This document shows, one piece after another, positions 11,501 to 23,500 of a DNA stretch of 64,000 nt. Every line of letters begins with the position of its first letter. Within the stretch, counting starts at the first letter, position 1. A program made the translations under genes and the position numbers. Source of the stretch: Patiria pectinifera (lineage: Eukaryota > Echinodermata > Asteroidea > Valvatida > Asterinidae); the NCBI GenBank assembly GCA_029964075.1, contig CM057146.1, positions 6,219,501-6,283,500 of the forward strand, read 5' to 3'. The notes below the pieces were generated by a model, which worked only from the letters and a program-made list of their open reading frames with translations, searched no databases and was not told where the DNA came from.

Positions 11501-14500
11501 GATTGGTTAAACCCATTTCCTTCCACTAATAGGGAAGAATATAAACTAAATACGCAGTAATTAAGGGTTGAATGCCAAGGTACCCTGCAAAAATCCTGGT
11601 AAACTTTGTAAGCCTCGGGTAATCCTCAACTTTCCGCCCGTTTAATTTTGCATTTTCCCCTTTTATTCCGCCATGCATAGTAATTCTAGAGGAGATTTCA
11701 CATTGACTAAAATGCATTAGCACAAAGAATTCTTGGTACTTCTCTTTTATATTGTACTTCGCAGAATTAAGATATTTAAAATAATGGGTATATGAAAAGA
11801 ATTGATTGAAAAAAAATAGTTGATATCTACCTTGCAGTGTTGTATAACTCATACTCGCAGTTCAGATCTGTTTCAGTTCAGATTATATCTGTAATGTTTC
11901 GGATCGGTTTGGCCTTGTCAACCCAACCTGTTCAACAACATCACTCTGCATCTACATGGCAGATTGTTTATCCATCTAACCCTGCCAGATCCTTCAAATT
12001 TCACAAGGAGGATTTTGCAGGATTGAGGAAGCAAGAGCCCCTACACAATAACTGCACCGAGAGCTTGATTCCTTGAAAGTGAACAGACAAAGAAAGTACC
12101 ATTTGGCGGTGATGCGCACAGTGAATTTGGAGGATTTAAGAAGGTTGTTTGAAAATGCCGGAGTTTGTAGGGTTAACGAAAAAAAATAACACCACTCGGT
12201 ATTGTTGAACCCCACAGCGTCCAGCCGGTGCTGTGTCCATGTTTGGCACCCTGGATCCGCTAGCCGCCAAGCGAGCATCTGGGCACCATGATGATGATGA
12301 AGAGGAGGAAGCACATTACGATAAACCAACCCCTCCACCAGTAGCCAAGAAAGAACCCAAGCCTGCACCGCAGAAGACGGGAGGGATGTTTGATGAGGAA
12401 GATGGAGACCTGTTTGCTGAGAATGCCAAGAGGTATGGAACCCCAAACCTGATTTCACTGCTTTGTGGAATCATGGGTTTTGCATGTTTTCCTTTTAAAA
12501 AATGGAAAACATAACGTGTTAATCTAAAGATTAATACGTCCGTTACAAACTTGTGTTCTAGAGTTTAGTCAAACCGAAAAATATTATGAGTGACTCTGTT
12601 CAATCTAAGTAGGTTTTGGGTTTCAGACTGTCTACGGTCAATCTTTTGGCAAACTTGCTCCTGTTTCATATGACAACCTAATACGGCTCAAACTCTGGAG
12701 TGCCTTCAATTAGTTTGTGGTTAAGCTGTGAGCGCACAATATTAGTTAACGACCAGTCCATGTGCTCTATCACTTCTATCACGAAGGCCCTCTTCAATGG
12801 GGAAAGCATTGTGCTAGCTATTGTTCAGATAATCCGTCATGGGGCAGTTGCTTTGCACAATAGTGTGCACATTGCTTTCGCCATTGAAGGGGGCCTCCAT
12901 AGTGTACAGTAATCATGTGCTCGGATTCATCTATAGGATGTGCGAATGTGCAAAAGAGCCAATCTTCCATGCTAATCAATTAATATGCTGTCTGTTTCGG
13001 CTAAATTGTACCAACTAAAATGTTAACGACACTTCCAATTTACAAGACCCTAAGATAAATATTTACGAAGATTAATATGGTATTGGGCAAATTGATTTCG
13101 TTCCTTTCCATTTCAATTGAAAGTATGCTTTCAAACGTCTCAAATGAACAATTCAAGTTAAATTATAAATGTACTTGAGTATTTTGTTTCATACTCTGTT
13201 CTGTGATAATCCCTGTGTTGTTGTAATTTTCCCCCATCCCTTTCCGTGCAGTCAACCTGCCCCCAGCAAGTCTAAACCTCCCCTGTTTGGCGATTCAGAA
13301 GGTGAGGAGGACTCACTGTTTGCTGACAAGGAGAACATCAAAGTCCCCCCAGCCGCAAAGACCGCGCCTGCGAGCAAGGTGATTTTTTTTTCGTAAACAA
13401 TATTGAGCAGTTGTTTTACTGAGTAACTAAAGTTATAATCGAGTCAAACACAGCTCAATCACAACTAACCTATCGCGGTAGAGTCTCGTCAACGCAGCTT
13501 GTGAAATATCCAGTTTCATGACTATACAAATGGACGCGGAACGCGCAAAATCTGAGACAAACAAAACTTAATGTACAATATTCCATAGGGTTGTATGAGC
13601 TCTGTGCGCAAGTACCCCCTCAGTGGTAAGAAAGGGAGAGTTGGGGGAGACATTTGGGAGGGACATTCAAGCACAGATATGACGACGACGTCTGATGATC
13701 ACTGAAAGACGCTGTGACTTTGTGCACATTCAGAAAAAAAATGAGTTCTTACTCCGCGAGATACATGTGCAAATCAGTAGGCGCACATAGTGTATCCCGT
13801 CCACTGGGTTTGCAAAATTGTACAATAAACGCTCCCTCTATGGCACAGATCATTTGAATAGCTTTTTACTTGACTTGAGACTGGAGACTTGTGAGTTTTC
13901 TTGTAATTTGCTTGTGATACACTTGAGATTATGAGTGTACAACTCTGATGGTTCCCATGTTTTGATCTCTCAGGCAACCTCTGTATCGAGAAATCAGTTC
14001 TTTCTTCATGCAGTTGTCCTTTTGGAGTTTGAAATTTGGATATTTGAATATTTACATGTTGTTCAACCAATCGCAGCCTGACATCTCTTAGGCAACCTTT
14101 GTATCAAGATATCAATTCTTTCTTTATGCGGTTGTCCTTTTGGAGTTGTTTGAATATTTGAATATTTGAAATTTGAATATTTGAATATTTACATGTTGTT
14201 CAACCAATCGCAGCCTGACATGAAGAAGAAGGCGTCCGGTGGTCTGTTTGACGACATCGAGGGTGACGGGGACGACGATCTGTTTGGAGCGACCTCTAAA
14301 CCAAAAGAAACGTAAGCTAATTGTTTGAGGTCCATTTTTGTTTCCTGTCCCTGTTACATCTGACAGCTATGATTTTATAAATCTGATGCACTCCTTAATG
14401 CAGTCATCCTCCAAGAGTGATTATGAATAGCAAACAACCTATAACAGTACCCGACCAATAAAAAAAAATGTTTGAAATCTACTGATACTTGAATGGCAAA

Positions 14501-17500
14501 TTACAAAGTGCCAAGGTATCGGGGACATGCTTTGGATCCTGAGTGTATCAAATGACCCTTTTGTAAATGTGTTTTCTTTGCTAGGACTAAGAAGAAGCCA
14601 GCAGGAGGTGTAGCATTGTTTGGAGATGCAGACATGTTCAGCACGTCACCCAAGGCAGAAGAGCCAGAACCAGCTCCTGTCAAGGTCTGATTTCTAATCA
14701 CTATATTTTGGGTTTTTTTTTGGGGGGGGGGGTTTGCTGATGTAAAAAAAAATCTGTGATGAAAATGGAACAAGCCTAGGCTTGTCAAGTCAAAAGTCTC
14801 AGTTTGAAGTCTTTGGCGATATTGTCAAGCTGGACCTGACAATCTAAGTTTATGGAGTTATTTATACTGGTGGGGTCATGGTGCGTGTGCCCTCGAGCAA
14901 GGCACTTTGTCACTCATTGCTTCTCTCCACCCAGGAGTAAATGGGTACCTGTGAGGGCAGAGATGGTTATTGTGATTGAATTAGCTTCCTTGCGCCTAAC
15001 AGGCAGCATCGAGCTGTATACTCCCAGGGAGCTGAGATGGTATATGGAATGTTTAATTGGCCCAATGATTAGGGGTAATAATAATAATGTAAAGCGCTTT
15101 GATCTTAGTTAAAAGCGCTATATAAGAACCTGTTATTATTATTATTATTATTATTACTCAGTGAGTCGGTCACTCTATCAGTCAGTCAGTGACTCGGTCA
15201 GTCAGAGTACAGTAGACTGAAGGTCCAACAAAAAATGAAAATTCAAAGGCAATGAAAATATGTATAGCAGTCTTTCCATTTTGAAGCTCTCTTTGGGATT
15301 TTCTGTTGTTCGTGAATGGGCTTGTTCTCAACTCGGCATGCTCACATGTAGAGAGAGTCATTCTTGCCCGATAACATGTAGCATTACATGCTATTGACTT
15401 GAACTGGAAGTAATCCCATTGGAACATAACACAATGTTCAGAATCGTGTAACGCTCATGTTTTGTTATGGATTTCTCCAGAAGCGAGACAAGACTCCCAA
15501 ATCCAGAACGACCCTGAGTCTGTTTGACGATGAGGAGCAGGACGATCAGCTCTTTGGTGGTGCAGCACAGGCCAACGGCGATGGACCGGTAAGAACACAA
15601 CCCATTACAATAATTCACATTATAAGTTAACTATCACTTTCTTTTTTAGTAGTTTTTGTAGACTTTGTCCATAGTGACAGCGCATTTTTCAGACTACTTA
15701 TCCCACTACTGATTCAGCAAACTTGGAAAAAGAGGTTTTTGGCCTTTGTTTTGAAATTATTTTTTTATTATTATTATTATTAATCATTTCTGGTAATGAA
15801 ACCAAGGATTTCTCAAAAGCGCCCTAGGCACCGTAGCTCGCAAGCCTGAAGAAACCTGTAGTGAGAAGACAGTGAGAAGAAGTTACAGTTTTAGAGGTGG
15901 GAGGAAAAGCCCAGAAGAATATTCTGGGGAAAACCCACGGAATCAGGCAGGGACTGAAAACCCAATCCACATATTGGCCCAGGTGGGATTCAAACGCGGG
16001 TTACAGCGGTGGAAGGCCAGGAAAGTACCGCTACGCCAACCTGACTCCCCTCCCCAATCAATGGTGCTTGGTCATGCGTGACTGCAGAGATGCAAATAAG
16101 GTATCAATGGCTTGTTAATGAATCATCCTTTAAGATGAAACCACTTTAAAAGTGTTTAAGTTCATAACTTTCACAATTTAACCCGTTATTTTTGAAATAC
16201 TTTTTTTTCTAATACGTCCTGTATAGGACCCTTCTTTGCTACGTACTTTTTGTCAACAACAGCTTGTGCCCAGAGTCCATAGGCCGAAGAATTATCCTGA
16301 TTTAAGAATCTGATATGATTACAATATTTCTGAAGTTCCTTCATGTCGTTGTTTTTATCAGGTGACAAGGCACCGGACTAAGAGCAAGAGTGTGTTTGAT
16401 GATGAGGACGTTCTCTTCAACATCAAAGAAGAAGCGCCCCCTGTTGACTTGTTTGGGTCAACCAGCCCTGTCTCGGCTACCAAGGTAAGAAAGAAACCAA
16501 ATTTCTTTTTTTCCCAGAAACTTCTCCTTTTCTGTCTGTCTTCCTTTCTGAAAAAAATCACACCATTTTTTTTCAACTTTTAGTCTAAATTGACAATATT
16601 TTGTCAGATTTTTTGTGTGCGGAGGCAAAGTTTTGGGAAGAGCCAAAGTCTCAATGGTAGAAGATTTCCATGATTGCTCAGTCAAAGAGAGAATGATTGA
16701 TAATTCCCATGAACTTCAATTTGTTAACTTCATCAGCTAGGCAGTGCTATTGTAGTTTGAAAAGTTGAATAAAATTAAACCAAACTCACAACGATAATTC
16801 AGATTCCTTTTATTTGGTTATTGATACAGGGAAGTGTAATCACAAGGGGACTTGCCATAAACTAGCTCTGCCACGTACTGATTTTAACGGATTTTATTAT
16901 TTTCAAATTATGGATCAAGTAATTAGTATCAATTTAATTATGGCTTGGTGTTTGTAGATTTTCGTGCACATGTTATTAACCACACAATGTGACTTTGCCA
17001 CTGGCAATTGGTGCAGACATGCAGAAGTTGCATTTGTCATGATTTTTTCTGCGAGACAAAATCTAAGTAATCTTCAAGAAACAATGTTGTTCTTCATCCA
17101 AAACAAGTCAAATACACTTATGTCACAAAATGACAAGGTTTTCAAAATTGTCACATGACTTGGTTAGATTATGACAAGTTCTCTTAACTTAATTTGCATC
17201 TTAAAGTGGAAAAATTGTTGAACTTAAGTAGTCAAAGAGCTGTCCGAGGTTCATCACAGCTTTATGAATAGGGATATTAAACTTCTCTTGTGCCCACTAA
17301 AACATCAGCCCGATTCAAACCTCGATAAGCCGCGCTCAGCCTCCGGGGCCTCCAAGAGCCTCTTCAGCGACGAGGACGAGGACGATCTCTTTGCCAAGGC
17401 CACGCCCAAGCCGGCCTCCAAGGCCCCGCCCGCCAAGAAGGCGGAGCCGGCAACCAAGCCAAGGGCCAGTTCCAAGGTGGATCTGTTTGGCGACGACGAT

Positions 17501-20500
17501 GATGATGATGAAGATTTATTCGGGGGAGGCAGGACCAAACCCCCGCCCCTTGAGGTCAAGGCCAAACTGGCCACGCCCGAGGTCAAAGCAAAACCGGCCA
17601 CGCCCGAGGTCAAAGCCAAACCAGCCACGCCCGAGGTCATAGCAAAACCGGCCACGCCCGAGGTCAAGGCAAAACCAGCCACGCCCGAAGTCAAAGCAAA
17701 GCCGGCGAAGAACAAGGAGGCTGTGGATACCGGTGATGTCCCTGCCCACAGTGACCCCTTGTTAGGGGATCAAGTAAGTCGTTCACTTCCAGCAGTAAGA
17801 ATGTTTTTCCCAGATGCATGGCTTGAGGTTATTGGTCTATATTTGTTTATTTTGTTCTTGTCCTTGTTTATCATATAAGTCTGTTTTCCCTATCTGCGTC
17901 TCTGTCTGTTTGTTATTAATCGCTTGTTTCCCGCCTTTCTAATGTACAAGCTGTCCGTTGACAGAAGGTAAGATGAGAAAAACAGCCATTTCTAAAACAA
18001 ACTTTTACTTTTAATATGTTTGGCATTCTGTGTCAGTGGTTGCCAATCCGTATTGGCAATGTGTTAAATAGCCATTTGTTAACCCACTAGTCGCTGCATT
18101 GCCCTAAACCACCTTGTTTAGTGACACTAGTCACAACTCCCCCAACACTTTCTGATTTTGAGGTTCATCAGGATATAAATACAATGTAGTACAATGTAAT
18201 ACCAGTGCTAATGGGTTACGTCGTGCTGACTTCATTTTGATGGAATTTTGCATGCTAAGGGCACATAGGATCATTTGCTTTTCATACATTTTCTTTGTAT
18301 CCAATAATAATAGCTCTCAAAATCCAAAGAAGAATGTTCAAAACGTAACGGTTTCTGCCCAGTGGTTATTACACTTTTCAAGAAATCAGTGAAAAACAAT
18401 TTTGTCTACATGTATATCTGTTTCATTAAAAAAAAAAACCAGTCAGTTTACTGCTTGTTGGAAATCACCTACATTTCTCGATTTCTTCCAAATGACAGCA
18501 AGCCATATGGAATTATTTCACGGGGTGTTTAGTACCAATACAATCTTTAATCCAAGTAAGCTTTTTGATAATAATTTTGTAGGTTACTTTTGGAATAATT
18601 GCAATTGATCCTATACGCCTTGAAGGCCCACACTACTCCACTGCAAAACCAAATGTATTGGACTCCTCCAGATTTGGGGAAGTAATAACAGACTGAGCCA
18701 TTAAACTCCTGGCCCTGCGCGGCACTAGGAAACACAACATGCACACCTCGTCAATGCACTGTAGTATGCAATGATGTGCATCATCAACTCAGACAGACCT
18801 TTGTGCACGTATGTCTGACATCAATCAAGGCTGTGATTGGTCAACATCATTGGAGGGGGGGGGGCCCTAAATGGATCGGTCTGTTATCTGGAAACAATTA
18901 TATATTGTTGTTTATACTCACATCATCATCAGTTGTTTAATAGCATGCCCTTCGTTCTGTTTCAGTCGCCTCCCCCCGCTGCCACTAAACCCAAGAAGCC
19001 GGCCGGCGCGGTCTCCATGTTTGGGGGCTCTGACCCCTCGGCAATCACTAGACAGATCTCCTCCGAGTACAGCAAGGAGGAAAAGAAGGAGGAAGAAGAG
19101 CCCAAGACGCAGGATAAGGTAGGCCTGGAAGAACCGGAGGATCAAGGCTCGGAAGAAACAAGTATCTGGTTATAAATACAGTGATTTGCGACTCCCTCTG
19201 GCCTCAAATTACCTTAAATTTTGGATTGTGCGTAAGGTAAAAGATAACGTAGGCCTGGAAAAATCAGAAGACCAAGGTTACAAACAAACTGTTAGCTGCG
19301 TACAAAACGATTAAAATAAATACTTTTTGACTCCAACGCTGACGTAAAATGGCAGTGAAATATTGTCGGTTGACATCTTCAGAATTCAAGACGCACCTTC
19401 TGTGGAACATACTTATTTGGCTACTAACTGTTCAAGCATCGTTTTTCAGTAATTTGTACATTTGCGTGTACATCACTGTGGAAGACCCTGCCAAAGTGTA
19501 TGGTTTTGAATTGCATGGAACAATCTGTATGTACAACAAGTGTACCCATAGTTTCACTCATTTAGTCGTGTACCCAGAATGTCCCTGGCCATGTCACATA
19601 ACTAAACAAAAATCTGTGTACGGAATGAGGTGTCAATTCAGTATTTTTCAGTTTTTTGAAATATTTGTTTTAAACCCAAAAGATCTGAAATTGCATCAAA
19701 AAGCTTTCATTGAAAACCCTGTCATCTTTAGTAATTAGCCCATAACACTCTTTGATGTGAAAAGAAGCACAAAAACATTTCATGGTCATTCTGGGAAGAA
19801 TCTTAAAATAGGAAAAAAAGAAAGTAGCGAATTGTAGATGTGGTAATCTAGATGCATGACTGTAGCTATGTGTAGTAACACCAGTTGAAAGTAGTCATTG
19901 TTACCATTTTAAAATTTCCTTGTACAGGGTGAGTAAAAAAAAACCGAAACCCAAATGTCGGGACCATTGTTTTAGTGAAGTTCTGCATGTAGCACTTTCG
20001 AAATCTAGGATATGAAAGCCCAATTCATAAGCTTTCTTTTAGTGCAAGACTTATTCAAATTACTCATGTACTTTTCAAGTTACGGAGTTTTAAACACAAC
20101 CACCGTTTTAAGGTTCTGTCCACGGATCACAAAAAAGTTCAGTTTTCTTTCAGCTAAACGAAAACAAATCACATAAGAATGTGTGTGAATTCTGTTCGTT
20201 TTGCTGAAAGAACACACACCTTTTTTGTGATCTGTGGACAGAACTTGGATCTGTGGACAGAACGTGGACAGAAATGGTGTTTTCCTGGATATCTAGCTAC
20301 TTGTTCATTCGTGATTTTACCCAAGATAAGATAATGCATGTGTGTATGATTGCCTCCCACTTCCAAAAACAAACAGCGCAACCGTACGCCAAGTGCGAGT
20401 TCCATGTCGGAGAACATCAGCCCCAAGCCGTTTTCGGCAGCGTCTTCCAATAAGCCAGCCTCTGTCATCCGCTCAGTCAAACCCCCCTTGGCTAAGGCTG

Positions 20501-23500
20501 GGGGAAAGCGAATTAGCATGTTACAGGTTGGACCATTTTCATTTTCAATATTATCCTTTTATTTCCGCTTTCATTTTTCACAGCTAGTAGCAGTTCCTAT
20601 TCTTTACTTTCTCTCATTTCATGAGATTCCTCTTTCTTAAAACGCAGCTTAATTACAATTTGTCTTTCATGTGCCGTTCTTGGTGTAACATTGCTAATGC
20701 TAGGTTCACACATTTCTGAATTATTGCCACAAACACCCTGATCTGTCCCGAATAAAAATTCTTGATGGCAGCGGAAGAAATTAGCATCGATTCCCTGTTT
20801 GTAAGAATAACTTAAGAGTGAAACGAAAATAATCAAGAACTAGGTACGAATTGGAAGCTGAATCAGAACGAACCAAGCCGAACGATTGCGAATTAGTACA
20901 GAATAATACCGAATTGTAGCGATGTTGTCAAGAATAACATATGAATATTACTCAAGAATTATCCAGAATTATCCAGAAATGACCCAGAATTAGGCCGATT
21001 TGGTGTATTCTTAAGTCATTCTTATAATATTCTTACATTTGTAATGATTCGGCAGGATTCTGGACTGTAAACACCAAAAATAACTCCATGGATGAAACTT
21101 GTAAGAATGCTGTAAGAATATCCAGAATCAGTTATGAATACAGCAAGAATGAATCAAGAATTGAGATTGTTTCCCGAATCACCCTGACAGCTTTGAACAT
21201 GTCCAAAATTGTTGGGGCGATTCCTGATCTTCAACAGTCTTTCACCGAACTAACAGAATCATCCCGAGGCAGCCAAGAACCATTCCCCGATTATACTCAA
21301 GAGTTGCTATTTGCGGTGATTTGGCTTAAAATGTGTGAACCTAGCATAAATAGTTGCTCTTTTTATTGAAGTACTGTTTTGCTAATGCATTCCCTTCCAG
21401 TTTCCGTTCTTTGTTGAGTCATGAAATTGAAGGTTCCTCTCTCTCTCTCTTGAGTCACAAAATTCAAGTAAACTCAGTGTTGCCAAGTTCAAGATTTGTT
21501 ATTCGCGGGAGTCTTCATGGTTCACTAATGGGTACAGAAGTTGAATAAGGATTGTTGTCCTTTTGATAGATGACCCCAAGCCATTTCAACTTATTCCAGT
21601 TTACCACTGGTTTACTTTATTACTAGCAGATCTCATGCTAGTTGACCTATTGCTAACCCCAAGCCATTTCAATTTATTCCAGTTTACCACTGGTTTACTT
21701 CATTACTAGCAGATCTCATGCTAGTTGACCTATTGCTAACCCCAAGCCATTTCAACTTACTCCAGTTTACCACTGGTTTATTTCATTACTAGCAGATCTC
21801 ATGCTAGTTGACCTATTGCTAACCCCAAGCCATTTCAACTTGTTCCAGTTTACCACTGGTTTATTTTATTACTAGCAGATCTCATGCTAGTTGACCTATT
21901 GCTAACCCCAAGCCATTTCAACTTACTCCAGTTTACCACTGGTTTACTTCATTACTAGCAGATCTCATGCTAGTTGACCTATTGCTAGTTGAAGTTTATT
22001 CTAGTTGACCTTTAGTTGTATAAACTGCTTACTAGAAGCCATTGTGCTAAGTGTGAGGTGTTCTGGCAGAATGGGACAGAACTGGGCAGAGGTCGAAAAG
22101 AGGGTTTGCGGGTATTCAAAATCAATATTTCAAAAAAGTAAAAAAGTTTTGAGTTTTGTAGTCGTGAAAATGAAGGTATCCTATTTTTTTCCCCCTTAAA
22201 AACACTTATATTCCACGACTTTTGTAAATTGCTTTAAAATATGTATAGTAAAAAATCCCAATCAGCCCCATACGTTTTTTTTTGCATTTTCTACACCACA
22301 GCCTGTGCCTGGTTCTGTCTCATTTTGCAAAAGTGCCTCACAATTAAACTCATGCTTGTATAAACGGTTCTCACATGTATTACCACTTTACATTGCTTTG
22401 GTAGTTTTTCTTCTCCCGTTTAGCACATCTTTGCTTGTTTCGTTGTAACCCCAAATCATGTGTATGCACCTTTGCAATGCTTATCGACCATATCACCATG
22501 CACAGTTAGCTGATGGTTGTAGCATGGAGAAATTATTTCTCCATGGTTGTAGCAACATGAAATTCATTGTTTTTGTATCATCTGTTTTGATAAAGTTTTT
22601 GCAATATTGCATCCCATGTTTTGTAAAGGACCATTCTATTTACAAGCAATATTGGGGCTTTGATTGTGAAATTGTTTGTTAAATTGTTTGTTACAACTTT
22701 GTTATAAAAAAATATTACTGTCATTCTGATTGTTCAGTTAACCCGCAATGGGTTGCTAGTGCGCAAAGCGCTCGCCTCTAGATATATGGCTCGGGTTTGA
22801 TTCCTGGCTCGAACCATGTGGGAGTAGGGTTGTTCAATGATTCTCTCCTGTGCCAAGTGGGGTTTGGGGGGGGGGGCTCTCCAGTGTTCCTCCCTCTGCC
22901 AAAAAATCAGTACTTCGATCTCTGGCTGTGCTTCTTGGTCAGACATGGGTCGTATGGCGGCAGCCTAAGGCGTCTTTACATGCCAGCGGCCCGACCACGT
23001 TGATTAACTCCACAAATTAAAAGTCATAAAAAAGGACCCATTTGTTTTGTATTTTGTTTTTGTGGCTTGAAACTGGAATGATCCTTCATATCTGCTGACA
23101 TATTTGATCCATTAAACCTGCTATCATATTACATTCTGTGATTTCAGGGGCAAAAGTCATGATGCGAACATTTCAATTTCCAAAATATACCATCGGTCAT
23201 TTTGATTCCGTGCAAAAGAGGGGTCTACAGAGTTTACCTATATTGTTACCATGGCGATTACAAGTATAGGCTGCAAACATTGCAAAATGCTCCAGGCAAA
23301 TAATACACATTTTGTACACGTACTTGTGAGATGAAAGTGCACATAGTAACGTTTGCTATGACATATGCCTCTGAACGTTTATTTAAAACTTTGCACCGTA
23401 CTGTTGCTTGTTAAATTTTGAAAACAGTCAAAAAGCTTGCTGAAATCTGGTTGATTATGTTCAGGGTAACCTCCATTCTTACACTTCAACCATCTTGTAG

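Noticed and set aside
17305-17715. Antisense repeat frame (GVAGFALTS units)
   Set aside because: Shadow of the 27-base coding minisatellite in WASHC2 exon 13.
19925-20110. Complete mariner-like element starting CAGGGTGAGT
   Set aside because: Only a left end similar to 32962 is seen; no matching right end found within reach.
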